Positions 8,375 through 16,588 of a DNA stretch of 64,000 nucleotides are shown here, one piece after another; position 1 is the stretch's first letter, and the number at the start of each line of letters is the position of its first letter. The position numbers were made by a program, and so were the translations under genes. Origin of the DNA: an uncultured Parolsenella sp. (lineage in GTDB: Bacteria; Actinomycetota; Coriobacteriia; Coriobacteriales; Atopobiaceae); the NCBI RefSeq assembly GCF_934660935.1, contig NZ_CAKUIH010000004.1:1-64000 (forward strand), in the 5' to 3' direction. The notes under the pieces were generated by a model. That model saw only the letters and a program-made list of their open reading frames with translations, made no database searches and was not told where the DNA came from.

Positions 8375-10039
8375 CTAGGCCTCGAGTTCAACCTTATCCA
8401 TCATGATCAGCTTCTGCGGATCGATGTGGAGGTACTTAACGCGAGAGGAACCGACCATCTGGTGCTTGTAGTAGAACAGCGGCACGACGGGCATGTCGGC
8501 AGCGATGGTCTTGTCGATCTCCTGGTACTTGGCCTCGCGCTCCTTGTCGTCAGCGATGGCGCGGGCCTCGTTGATGGCGTTGTCGACGGCAGGGTTGGAG
8601 TACTTGCCGTAGTTGTTGTCAGCACCAGTGGCGAACAGCGGATACAGGAAGTTGTCCATGATCGGGTAATCGGCGATCCAGCCGAGGCGGCCGATCTGGA
8701 AGTCAGCGTTCGGGTAGGTGTTGGTGACGATGGAGCTCCACTCGGCGGTGTTAGAGGTGGCGTTGATGCCGATGGCCTTGAGGTCAGCCATGACCATCTC
8801 CATGACGGCCTTGTGGTCGCCATCGAGGTTGTAGGTCAGAGCGACGTTGATGCCACGCATGCCGTCAGCGTTGGCAGGATACTTGGCGTCAAGCAGGGCC
8901 TTGGCGGCGTCCGGATCGTACTTGGAGAACTCCCAGCTGTTCTCGACGTAGCCGGCGATTCCCGGGGGAACGATGCCGCCAGCAGGCTCGCGGGTGCCCT
9001 CGAAGACGGTGTCGCAGATGGCCTGGCGGTTGATGGCCAGGGAGATGGCCTTGCGGACGTCGACGTCCTTCAGGGTCTCGTCAGCGACGTTGAGCATGAG
9101 GTAGTAGACGGAGAGCTCGGCGCCGGTCAGGACCTGATGGCCCGGGGTGACGGTGGAGCCGTCCTCGGACTCGCCGTACTGGGAGATGGCATCCTTGAGC
9201 TGCGTGGTGGGAACGGAAGCCATGTCGAGGTTGCCAGCCTGGAACTCGGTGTAAGCGGTCTGGACGTCCTTCTGGATGTTGAAGTGGACGCCATCGATGA
9301 TCGCAGGGTCACCGTAGGAGTAATCGTCGAAGCGGACGATGTTGATCTGCTGGCCGTCCTCCCACTTGCCGTCCATCTTGAAGGGGCCGTTGCCCACGGG
9401 AGCGAAGAAGAAGGTGTCGAAGTCATCCATAGCGCAGTCAGGCACGGGCGAAAGGGCCGGGTGCATGCAGACGAACGGGAAGTCAGCGTAGGACTGGACG
9501 AGCTTCACGACGAGGGTGTCGTCGTCCGGGCAGGTGACTCCGGTGAGTTCGGTGGCGTCGCCGACGGAGAGCTCGGAGTAGCCCTGGACCATGGCGAGGT
9601 GGTAGCCGATGCCGGAGGCGTGGGTCTCGGAGGTCTTCGGGCTAACGATGCGCTCCCAGCCCTGCTTGAAGGACTTGGAGGTAACGGTGGTGCCGTCGTG
9701 GAACTTGGCGCCCTTCACGAGGTGGAAGGTGAACTCATCAGCGGCGTCGTTAACATCCCAGGACTCAGCGGCAAGACCGATGAGCTCGCCCTTGTCAAAG
9801 TCATAGGTGGTAAGAGCGTCGAAGAGCTGATAGCCGACCTGCATGCCCTGGTCTTCCTCGAGGTCATACGGATCGATGGCGACGGGGTTGTTGATGTAGT
9901 AGTTGAGCGTGCCACCAGTGGCCTCGCCGGAAGCGGCGGCGCCGGTGCTGCCCTTCTTGCCGCAGGCGGCAAGAGCTGCCATAGCGCTAGCGGCGAGGCT
10001 GCCCTTGACAAACGTGCGACGGTTCATGGACGTGGTCAT
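8375..10039 (-). CDS. oppA: Oligopeptide-binding lipoprotein OppA (family 5 solute-binding protein)
   Basis: A 554-residue extracellular binding protein, first gene of oppABCDF. The N terminus has both a twin-arginine motif (NRRTFVKG) and a lipobox (LAAC, Cys26), suggesting Tat export followed by lipid anchoring. The SBP_bac_5 fold is supported by features such as AVDNAINEARAI and GWIADYPIMDNFLYPLF. It captures peptides and hands them to OppB/OppC. The start is backed by GGGAGG six bases before the ATG. A promoter lies 160 bases upstream. Tat targeting of an opp binding protein is less common than Sec targeting but occurs in actinobacteria; which route is used is an inference. Confidence 0.93.
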   Translation of the reverse strand: MTTSMNRRTFVKGSLAASAMAALAACGKKGSTGAAASGEATGGTLNYYINNPVAIDPYDLEEDQGMQVGYQLFDALTTYDFDKGELIGLAAESWDVNDAADEFTFHLVKGAKFHDGTTVTSKSFKQGWERIVSPKTSETHASGIGYHLAMVQGYSELSVGDATELTGVTCPDDDTLVVKLVQSYADFPFVCMHPALSPVPDCAMDDFDTFFFAPVGNGPFKMDGKWEDGQQINIVRFDDYSYGDPAIIDGVHFNIQKDVQTAYTEFQAGNLDMASVPTTQLKDAISQYGESEDGSTVTPGHQVLTGAELSVYYLMLNVADETLKDVDVRKAISLAINRQAICDTVFEGTREPAGGIVPPGIAGYVENSWEFSKYDPDAAKALLDAKYPANADGMRGINVALTYNLDGDHKAVMEMVMADLKAIGINATSNTAEWSSIVTNTYPNADFQIGRLGWIADYPIMDNFLYPLFATGADNNYGKYSNPAVDNAINEARAIADDKEREAKYQEIDKTIAADMPVVPLFYYKHQMVGSSRVKYLHIDPQKLIMMDKVELEA

Positions 10040-10140
10040 GAATCCCTCCCTTGTTTGCGACGCCAGGCCAGGAGGCCCAATGCCTCCCGTAACGTGACGT
10101 CTCAGTTTTGCTTGCGTAACCTGTTGCCATAAGGCGGATG

Positions 10141-10162
10141 CCGCAGGACGACCGTCCTGCGG
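10141..10162 (-). promoter_or_regulatory. GC-rich hairpin in the oppA leader
   Basis: CCGCAGGACG and CGTCCTGCGG face each other across two bases. It lies in the predicted 5' untranslated leader, 102 bases before the oppA start. It could be an mRNA structure or a dyad operator. Confidence 0.55.
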
Positions 10163-10199
10163 TCACAAACAAGTAGACTGCTTGCAAACTTAAAGTAGG

Positions 10200-10228
10200 A
10201 TTATCCGTTTTATTTCGCAGGGCGGCAA
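10200..10228 (-). promoter_or_regulatory. Promoter of the opp operon
   Basis: On the minus strand TTGCCG (10223-10228) and GATAAT (10200-10205) are separated by 17 bases. This predicts a transcript start near 10193 and a leader of about 155 bases before oppA. Confidence 0.7.
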
Positions 10229-10266
10229 CCTCAAAACCCTCTTTACCAAGATAAAGCCGCCCTGCG
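10216..10266. promoter_or_regulatory. Long-spaced inverted repeat over the opp -35 box (candidate operator)
   Basis: CGCAGGGCGGC (10216-10226) and GCCGCCCTGCG (10256-10266) are perfect 11-bp arms 29 bases apart. The proximal arm overlaps the -35 hexamer at 10223-10228, so a bound regulator would block polymerase. The regulator is not in this window. Confidence 0.5.
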
Positions 10267-10470
10267 TAACAATGTATTAACAAAGCGTTTGCTGTTTCGG
10301 GCAAAAATGCATGAATAGCATGCGGATTCGTATCAAATCGAACATTGCGCGGTGTTGAATGCAGAGAGCTCCGGAGGGGCGGGCTAGCGCGTTATTCAAA
10401 AGTGATGCGTAGGACGAGATGCGTCGCGCAGCGCACAGCCTGACACGCTCGTTGCGCGCCAACCCTGTTG

Positions 10471-10530
10471 CGCGCCATATTCTGCGCGCCGCCCCTGTTG
10501 CGCGCCATATTCTGCGCGCCGCCCCTGTTG
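10471..10530. repeat. Perfect 30-bp tandem repeat, two copies, with partial flanks
   Basis: Bases 10471-10500 and 10501-10530 are identical; a shortened copy precedes them at about 10451-10470. It lies in the long spacer between oppA and secG, which holds no credible gene, although the repeat happens to be open in one frame. Confidence 0.85.
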
Positions 10531-10613
10531 CGGACCGCGTTTCGCGTGGCATATGACACCGCATAGCTCACGCCGCGCAACATGCGGACGTCTCACGAAG
10601 CGCTCGCCACTCA

Positions 10614-10656
10614 TAGCAAAACGGCCACCGCGCCAGAAGACGCAGGCGGCCGTTTG
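10614..10656 (-). terminator. Terminator after secG
   Basis: On the minus strand AAACGGCC (10648-10655 as plus) pairs with GGCCGTTT (10619-10626), the stem continuing with mismatches inside, followed by TTGC. It lies 23 bases past the secG stop. Confidence 0.65.
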
Positions 10657-10678
10657 GTCAGTACGATTTAGCTCGCAG

Positions 10679-10933
10679 TTAGGCGCCGATGGTGCCCAGC
10701 GGGTAGGTGAGCATGAAGATGACGATGGTCGCAAAGAAAACCACGGCGGCAATCACGGTAAGACGGTCGAGGTTCTTCTCCCAGACGCCGCTGCCAGCGT
10801 TGGCGTTGTACATAGAGGAGGCGATCATGTCAGAGACGCCGGTACCCTTACCGGAGTGCATGAGCACGAGAATGATGAGGGCGACAGCGGAGATGGCCCA
10901 AGCCACCAGCAGAATCGTATTTAGAGGACCCAC
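10679..10933 (-). CDS. secG: Preprotein translocase subunit SecG
   Basis: An 84-residue membrane protein with two hydrophobic segments (about residues 5-27 and 60-80) joined by the SecG loop LVLMHSGKGTGVSDMIA. SecG assists SecYE during protein export. The true start is a GTG at 10933, preceded by AAGGAG and a six-base spacer; the much longer open frame to 11530 has no coding character upstream. Its position downstream of the glycolytic genes matches the usual gap-pgk-tpiA-secG order, though here a 624-base repeat-rich spacer separates it from gpmI. Confidence 0.93.
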   Translation of the reverse strand: MGPLNTILLVAWAISAVALIILVLMHSGKGTGVSDMIASSMYNANAGSGVWEKNLDRLTVIAAVVFFATIVIFMLTYPLGTIGA

Positions 10934-11100
10934 GTGATGCTCCTTAAGCAGATGCAAACATACAGCAGAAGAGGATACCACAACTCTGTGCCGCAACCTC
11001 GCTGCTGCTAGGGACTCTTCCCGCGGCACACTCTCGCCACGCGCTCGGACGCAGGCCGCGCGCAGCGGGCGGCGCGGGCAGCGCGGGCGGCGCGGGCGGC

Positions 11101-11166
11101 AAAACCTACCTCTTGTAACGTTTCGATCCCGAAATTGGCCCCGAAACCTTACAAGAGGTAGGTTTT
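11101..11166. repeat. Dispersed inverted-repeat element, copy 1
   Basis: Two perfect 18-bp arms (11101-11118 and 11149-11166, core CCTACCTCTTGTAA) flank a 30-base centre that itself has a GTTTCG/CGAAAC pair. A close relative lies at 58841-58902. T and A runs at the outer ends would allow either transcript to fold into a hairpin, so it may double as a bidirectional terminator. Confidence 0.85.
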
Positions 11167-11183
11167 GGGAGGAGGAGCTCTCT

Positions 11184-11251
11184 CGAGACATGCAGTTATT
11201 CGAGCTATCGGGACGTTTTTGGGCGCACATCTCGAATACGTGCATGTTTCG
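11184..11251. repeat. Second, imperfect inverted repeat beside copy 1
   Basis: Arms 11184-11204 and 11231-11251 (core ATTCGAG/CTCGAAT) match at 18 of 21 positions around a 26-base loop. Unrelated in sequence to the element at 11101-11166. The remainder of 10934-11556 shows short GC-rich duplications (two copies of a CGGCGGCCCGGAGCCGTAGC unit near 11297-11340) and no gene. Confidence 0.65.
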
Positions 11252-11372
11252 GCGAAGGGCGGGCCGCGAGGGTAGGCAACGCAAGGGCAGGTAGCGCGGC
11301 GGCCCGGAGCCGTAGCAAAACGGCGGCCCGGAGCCGTAGCAAAGCGCCGTCCCTCCCCCGCACGAGCTCCGC

Positions 11373-11414
11373 ACGAACAAGGGCGCCCGCCGGCCGGATG
11401 GCTGACGGGCGCCC
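11373..11414 (-). terminator. Probable terminator after gpmI
   Basis: GGGCGCCCG (11381-11389) and CGGGCGCCC (11406-11414) form a 9-bp stem; on the minus strand it is followed by TTGTTCG. It lies about 140 bases past the gpmI stop and the T tract is weak. Confidence 0.5.
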
Positions 11415-11556
11415 CTCTCAGGGACGTTTGGCGCGCTTATCCGCGCGTACGCACAAGCTCGCGAATGGCGCATTCCCGCGCGCGGCGCGCTTTCTCGCGC
11501 GCTGTCCAATCGCGGCCCAGTCTCACGCACGGCGCAAGGCAGGCGGCAGGCCCAAG

Positions 11557-13110
11557 CTACTCCTCGACGGCGAGCACGCGGCCCGTCATCTCCTTGGAGG
11601 GCTCGAGGCCAGCAAGGGTGAGCATCGTCGGGGCAATGTCGGACAGGCGACCGTCCTCGATGCCCACGAGCTTGGCCTTGTCGTCGGCGACGATGAGGGG
11701 CACGCGGTTCGTGGTGTGAGCCGTGAACGGGTGCTTGTGGCCCTCGCCGTCAACGTCAAACATGTGGTCCGCGTTGCCGTGGTCAGCCGTGATGAGAGCG
11801 AAGCCGCCCTTGGCCTCGATGGCCGGGATGACCTTGGAAAGCGCGGTGTCAACAGCCTCGACGGCCTTGACCGCGGCCTCGAAGACGCCCGTGTGACCAA
11901 CCATGTCGCAGTTGGCGAAGTTCACGATATAGAAGTCGGCGCGGTCCTCGTTGATGGCCTCGACAAGCTTCTCTGTGACCTCGGGGGCGCTCATCTCGGG
12001 CTTGAGGTCATACGTGGCGACCTTCGGCGACGGGACGAGCACGCGCTCCTCGCCCGGCTTCGGGTCTTCGATGCCGCCGTTCAGGAAGAACGTCACGTGG
12101 GCGTACTTCTCGGTCTCGGCGGTGTGGAGTTGCTTCAGGCCGTTCTCGGCGATGACGTCGGCCAGGACCTCCTGCGGGAAGGACTTGGGGAACGCGACCT
12201 CGACGTCGAAGTTCGGGTCGTACTCGGTCATCGTGACGAAGTGCGAGAGCTTGATCTGCTCGCGCTCGAAACCGTCGAACTCCTTGTCCGTGAACACGCG
12301 GGTCATCTGACGAGCGCGATCAGGGCGGAAGTTGAAGAAGATGACCGCGTCGCCGGCGTTGACGCCCTCGTTGTGGCAAGCGAACGGCTCGACGAACTCG
12401 TCGCCGCGCGGGTCCTTCTCGTAGTAGGCCTTGATGCCCTCGACCGGGCAGGTCTCGGCATCGGAGGCATTGACGATGACGTCATACGCACGCTGGATGC
12501 GCTCCCAGCGGTTGTCGCGGTCCATGGCCCAGTAGCGGCCGGAGACCGTGGCAACGCGGGCGTCAACGCCGCAGCGCTCGGAGAGCTCCTTGAGGTAGTC
12601 GCAGAACTCGGCCATGTAGCCGGCACCGGACTGCGGATCGACGTCGCGGCCGTCCATGAAGGCGTGCACGCGGATCGTCTTGACGCCACGCTCGGCGGCC
12701 ATCTTGGCGAGGGCCTCGACGTGGTTCATGTGGGAGTGGACGCCGCCGGGGCTCATGAGGCCCATGAGGTGGAGGGTCTTGCCTTCGGCCTTGACGTCGT
12801 CCATAGCGCGAACGAAGACCTCGTTCTCGGCGATGGAGCCGTCCTTGATGGCGTTGTTGATGCGCGAGAGCTCCTGGAACACGATGCGGCCGGCACCGAT
12901 GTTCAGGTGGCCCACCTCGGAGTTGCCCATCTGGCCGTCGGGAAGGCCGACGTCCTCGCCGGAGGCACCCAGCGTGGTGTGCGGGTACTTGGCATAGAGG
13001 CTGTCGAGGAACGGGTGGCTGGCGCTCGTGACGGCGTTCTCGTCGTTAGCGGGAGCCAGGCCACAGCCGTCCATAATGACGAGAAGGGCAGGAAGGTGAC
13101 GCTCAGACAT
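11557..13110 (-). CDS. gpmI: 2,3-bisphosphoglycerate-independent phosphoglycerate mutase
   Basis: A 517-residue metalloenzyme interconverting 3- and 2-phosphoglycerate, of the usual family length. The metal-binding start reads VIMDGCGLAP, and the catalytic serine lies in MGNSEVGHLNIGAGR, the residue that carries the phosphoryl group. Further metal ligands lie in LITADHGNADHM. It follows tpiA by a few bases and shares its transcript; GGGGGAG precedes the ATG. It completes the triose half of glycolysis encoded by the upstream genes. Confidence 0.97.
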   Translation of the reverse strand: MSERHLPALLVIMDGCGLAPANDENAVTSASHPFLDSLYAKYPHTTLGASGEDVGLPDGQMGNSEVGHLNIGAGRIVFQELSRINNAIKDGSIAENEVFVRAMDDVKAEGKTLHLMGLMSPGGVHSHMNHVEALAKMAAERGVKTIRVHAFMDGRDVDPQSGAGYMAEFCDYLKELSERCGVDARVATVSGRYWAMDRDNRWERIQRAYDVIVNASDAETCPVEGIKAYYEKDPRGDEFVEPFACHNEGVNAGDAVIFFNFRPDRARQMTRVFTDKEFDGFEREQIKLSHFVTMTEYDPNFDVEVAFPKSFPQEVLADVIAENGLKQLHTAETEKYAHVTFFLNGGIEDPKPGEERVLVPSPKVATYDLKPEMSAPEVTEKLVEAINEDRADFYIVNFANCDMVGHTGVFEAAVKAVEAVDTALSKVIPAIEAKGGFALITADHGNADHMFDVDGEGHKHPFTAHTTNRVPLIVADDKAKLVGIEDGRLSDIAPTMLTLAGLEPSKEMTGRVLAVEE

Positions 13111-13115
13111 TGCTA

Positions 13116-13886
13116 TTACTCCCCCGCCTTGATGACCATCTGGGAGAAGTCCTCGGCCTTGAGCGAAGCGCCGCCCACGAGGGCGCCGTCGACGTCGGGC
13201 TTAGCGACGAGCTCAGCGATGTTGCCGGGCTTGGCGGAGCCGCCGTAGAGGACGCGGATGCCGTCAGCGGTCTCCTGGCCGAAGATCTCGGCGAGGGTCT
13301 CGCGGATGGCGCCGCAGACCTCCTGAGCGTCGTCGGCAGTGGCGGTCTTGCCGGTGCCGATGGCCCAGATGGGCTCGTAGGCGATGACGTACTTCGACGG
13401 GTCGGTGATCTCGAGGCCCTCGGTGTCGGCCTTGATCTGATCGACGACGAACTCGACGTGCTTGCCAGCCTCGCGGACCTCGAGGGGCTCACCACAGCAG
13501 CTGATGGGCACGATGCCATGGGCCATAAGGGCCTTGGCCTTCTTGTTGATGTCCTCGTCGGTCTCGCCGAAGTAGCCACGACGCTCGGAGTGGCCGATGA
13601 TGCAGTAGGTGGCGTTCACGGCCTCGAGCATGGAGGGAGCGGTCTCGCCAGTGAAGGCGCCGGACTCCTCGAAGTAGACGTTCTGGGCACCCAGAGCGAA
13701 CTGGGCGTTGGTCTGGTCGATGACCTCGGAGACGCCCTTGAGGTCGACGGTCGGCGGGCAAACGACGACCTCCACACCGTTGAGATCCTTGCCGGCGAGA
13801 GCGTCGGCGAGACCCTGGGCGAGCTCGACGCCCTCGGTGTAGTTCTTGTTCATCTTCCAGTTGCCAGCAATCATGAGGTTACGCAT
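13116..13886 (-). CDS. tpiA: Triose-phosphate isomerase
   Basis: A 256-residue TIM barrel that interconverts dihydroxyacetone phosphate and glyceraldehyde 3-phosphate. Seen: GNWKMNK near the N terminus, the catalytic histidine region IGHSERRGYFGE, the catalytic glutamate in AYEPIWAIGTGKTA, and the phosphate-binding YGGSAKPGN. The ATG at 13886 sits inside the last codons of pgk (an eight-base overlap, ATGCGTAA), so translation is coupled; the longer open frame upstream is rejected. Confidence 0.97.
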   Translation of the reverse strand: MRNLMIAGNWKMNKNYTEGVELAQGLADALAGKDLNGVEVVVCPPTVDLKGVSEVIDQTNAQFALGAQNVYFEESGAFTGETAPSMLEAVNATYCIIGHSERRGYFGETDEDINKKAKALMAHGIVPISCCGEPLEVREAGKHVEFVVDQIKADTEGLEITDPSKYVIAYEPIWAIGTGKTATADDAQEVCGAIRETLAEIFGQETADGIRVLYGGSAKPGNIAELVAKPDVDGALVGGASLKAEDFSQMVIKAGE

Positions 13887-15069
13887 CGAGAAGAGCCTCC
13901 ACTCCCGGAAGAGCCTTGCCCTCGACGAGCTCCATGGAAGCGCCACCACCGGTGGAGATCCAGCTCATCTTGTCGGCCAGGCCAAACTTGTTGACGGCCG
14001 CGACGGAGTCGCCGCCACCGATGATGGACGTGCAGTCGGCGTCAGCCACGGCGCGGCAGACGGCCTCGGTGCCGTGGGCGAAGTTGTCGAACTCGAAGAC
14101 GCCCATGGGGCCGTTCCAGAAGACGGTCTTGGCGCCCTTGATGGCCTCGGCGTAGAGCTCCTCGGTCTTGGGACCGATGTCCATGCCCTCGCGGTCATCG
14201 GGGATGGCGTCAGAGGCGACGACCTCCGGCACGGCGTCCTCGCCGAAGTGATCGGCAACGCGGTTGTCGACGGGGAGCAGGATCTTGACACCCTTGTCCT
14301 CGGCCTTCTTGAGCATCTCGGCAGCGCGCTCGACCCAGTCCTCCTCCTTGAGGGACTGACCGACGGTCATGCCCTGAGCGAGGAAGAAGGTGTAGGCCAT
14401 GCCGCCACCGATGATGAGGGTGTCAGCGGAGTCGATGAGGTGATCGAGGACGCCGATCTTGCTGGAGACCTTGGAGCCACCGACGATGGCGACGAACGGA
14501 CGCTCGGGCTCGGCGAAGATGCCGGTCAGGGTGTCGACCTCCTTCTCGAGGAGGAAGCCAGCGACGGCCGGGATGTAGGCGGCCGGGCCGACGACGGAGC
14601 CCTGGGCGCGATGGGCGGTGCCGAAGGCGTCGAGGACGAAGACGTCGCCGTAGGAGGCGAGGCGCTGGGCGATCTCCGGATCGTTCTTCTTCTCGCGCTT
14701 GTCGAAGCGGACGTTCTCGAGAACGAGGACGTGGCCCGGCTCGAGGGCGTCGACAGCGGCCTTGGCCTCGTCACCGTAGGTGTCGGCGACGAAGGCGACG
14801 TCGAGGCCGCTCATCTCGGCGAGCTTCTCGGCGACCGGCTTGAGGGAGAGCTCGGGCTGGAAGCCGGTGCCCTCGGGACGGCCGAGGTGGCTCATGAGGA
14901 TGACGCGAGCGTTGTGCTCAACGAGGTACTTGATCGTGGGGAGCGCGGCGGAGATGCGCGTGGTGTCGCCCACGACGCCGTCCTTGATGGGGACGTTGAA
15001 GTCGACGCGGCAAAGGACGCGCTTGCCGTCGACATCGATGTCACGGACGGTCTTCTTGGTGAAAGCCAT
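13879..15069 (-). CDS. pgk: Phosphoglycerate kinase
   Basis: A 396-residue kinase making ATP from 1,3-bisphosphoglycerate. The N-terminal signature KRVLCRVDFNVP, the substrate-binding SHLGRPEG and the nucleotide-binding STGGGASMELVEGK are all present. AAAGGA precedes the ATG. A hairpin with a T-rich tail lies between gap and pgk and could set their ratio. Confidence 0.98.
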   Translation of the reverse strand: MAFTKKTVRDIDVDGKRVLCRVDFNVPIKDGVVGDTTRISAALPTIKYLVEHNARVILMSHLGRPEGTGFQPELSLKPVAEKLAEMSGLDVAFVADTYGDEAKAAVDALEPGHVLVLENVRFDKREKKNDPEIAQRLASYGDVFVLDAFGTAHRAQGSVVGPAAYIPAVAGFLLEKEVDTLTGIFAEPERPFVAIVGGSKVSSKIGVLDHLIDSADTLIIGGGMAYTFFLAQGMTVGQSLKEEDWVERAAEMLKKAEDKGVKILLPVDNRVADHFGEDAVPEVVASDAIPDDREGMDIGPKTEELYAEAIKGAKTVFWNGPMGVFEFDNFAHGTEAVCRAVADADCTSIIGGGDSVAAVNKFGLADKMSWISTGGGASMELVEGKALPGVEALLDA

Positions 15070-15114
15070 GTCGTTCCTTTCAGGGTTGCGGCGGGCGGTG
15101 TGACCGTCCCGCCT

Positions 15115-15167
15115 ACGTGAAGAACGAAAGGGGCGCGGCGCGGCCCGAAAGCTGCGACCGCGCCCCT
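15115..15167 (-). terminator. Terminator/attenuator-like hairpin between gap and pgk
   Basis: AGGGGCGCGG (15129-15138) and CCGCGCCCCT (15158-15167) form a 10-bp stem; the minus-strand 3' side runs into TTTCGTTCTTC. It is 26 bases past the gap stop, so a share of transcripts probably ends before pgk. Confidence 0.65.
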
Positions 15168-15192
15168 CGGAGCTACCTACGGAAGCTGACGC

Positions 15193-16218
15193 TTAGGCGA
15201 CGAACTTCTCGAAGTACTTGATGGTGCGGACCATCTGGGAGGTGTAGGAGTTCTCGTTGTCGTACCAAGAGGTGACCTGGACGAGGGACTGGCCGTTGCC
15301 GAGGTCCTGGACCATGGTCTGGGTGGCGTCGAAGATGGAGCCGTGGGTCTCGCCGACGATGTCGCGGGAGACGATCTCGTCCTCGTTGTAGCCGAAGGTC
15401 TCGGGGATGGTCTCGGCGTAGGCCTTCATGGCAGCGTTGACCTCCTCGACGGTGACGACCTTATCAACGACGGCGTAGAGGTTGGTGAGGGAGCCGGTGG
15501 GCGTCGGGACGCGCTGGGCGGCACCGATCAGCTTGCCGTTGAGCTCCGGGAGAACCAGGCCGATGGCCTTGGCGGCACCCGTGGAGTTCGGGACGATGTT
15601 CTCGCCGCAAGCGCGGGAACGACGCTTGTTGCCCTTGCGCTGCGGGCCGTCGAGCGGCATCTGGTCGCCGGTGTAAGCGTGGATGGTCGTCATGATGCCG
15701 GAGACGATGGGAGCGAAGTCGTTGAGACCCTTGGCCATCGGGGCGAGGCAGTTGGTGGTGCAGGAAGCAGCGGAGATGATGTTGTCATCAGCGGTGAGCT
15801 GCTCGTGGTTCACGTTGTAGACGATGGTCGGGAGGTCCTTGCCGGCCGGAGCGGAGATGACGACCTTCTTGGCGCCAGCGTTGATGTGGGCCTGAGCCTT
15901 CTCCTTGCTGGTGTAGAAGCCGGTGCACTCGAGGACGACGTCGACGTCGAGCTCGCCCCAAGGCAGGTTGTTGGCGTCGGCCTCCTTGTAGATCTTGATC
16001 TCCTTGCCATCGACGATGATGGAGTCCTCGGTGGACTCAACCTTGTGGTCGCGGCTGTAGTTGCCCTGCGTGGAGTCGTACTTCAGAAGGTAGGCGAGCA
16101 TATCCGGAGAGGTGAGGTCGTTGATGGCGACGATCTCGGAGCCCTCGTGGCCGAACATCTGACGGAAGGCCAGACGACCGATGCGACCAAAGCCATTGAT
16201 AGCAACCTTAACTGCCAT
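15193..16218 (-). CDS. gap: Glyceraldehyde-3-phosphate dehydrogenase, type I
   Basis: A 341-residue NAD-dependent enzyme. The Rossmann start is [14 protein letters not shown] and the catalytic cysteine lies in [13 protein letters not shown]. The S-loop reads [20 protein letters not shown]. The ATG at 16218 is preceded by AAAGGAG; the longer frame to 16269 is not needed. It is the first glycolytic gene of the block and is probably transcribed from the AT-rich spacer behind it. Confidence 0.97.
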   Translation of the reverse strand: MAVKVAINGFGRIGRLAFRQMFGHEGSEIVAINDLTSPDMLAYLLKYDSTQGNYSRDHKVESTEDSIIVDGKEIKIYKEADANNLPWGELDVDVVLECTGFYTSKEKAQAHINAGAKKVVISAPAGKDLPTIVYNVNHEQLTADDNIISAASCTTNCLAPMAKGLNDFAPIVSGIMTTIHAYTGDQMPLDGPQRKGNKRRSRACGENIVPNSTGAAKAIGLVLPELNGKLIGAAQRVPTPTGSLTNLYAVVDKVVTVEEVNAAMKAYAETIPETFGYNEDEIVSRDIVGETHGSIFDATQTMVQDLGNGQSLVQVTSWYDNENSYTSQMVRTIKYFEKFVA

Positions 16219-16588
16219 GCTTTCTCCTTTCGAAGACCCCACGGGCGCCCCTTGCGCCGTGCGGGCCACGTTGGAAACACCATTGGTGATAATACCGCTA
16301 AATCGCTGCGGCTATACGGTTAACAGATGATTAGATTTCCTAAATTGTGCCGTTTACCTGCGAGTTGTCTATAGTTCTATGTACAACCACACCACCAAAC
16401 GAGCGCATGCCCGGAGTCCTTGCCGCAGGTAGTCATTAGGTTATGGACGATGGCCGCCAGAGGTGATACTCGTGTGGTCATCATGTTTCCATTTTGTTAC
16501 GTGCCCCGCATTGGAGATCGCTCATGCAATTGGGGCACGCCGACGCGCAGCCCGGGCCACATGACGAGAAAGCGAGGATCCCCGTCGC
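16219..16588. other. Spacer between whiA and gap, AT-rich, no gene seen
   Basis: The part from 16280 to 16400 is much more AT-rich than its surroundings and should hold the gap promoter on the minus strand. I could not fix a single -35/-10 pair with confidence. A plus-strand TATAGT at about 16369 has no gene downstream. Confidence 0.5.

Noticed and set aside
8102..10132. Plus-strand open frame of 676 codons opposite oppA
   Set aside because: Shadow of oppA; composition (very rich in Val, Gly, Asp, Leu) is typical of antisense reading of high-GC codons.
10392..10583. Open frames through the 30-bp tandem repeat, giving a repetitive peptide
   Set aside because: A 30-base unit stays open by virtue of its length; no ribosome site or conserved peptide is seen.
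16360..16500. Small RNA driven by a plus-strand TATAGT near 16369
   Set aside because: The best -35 match (TTGTGC) is 19 bases away and no terminator follows.
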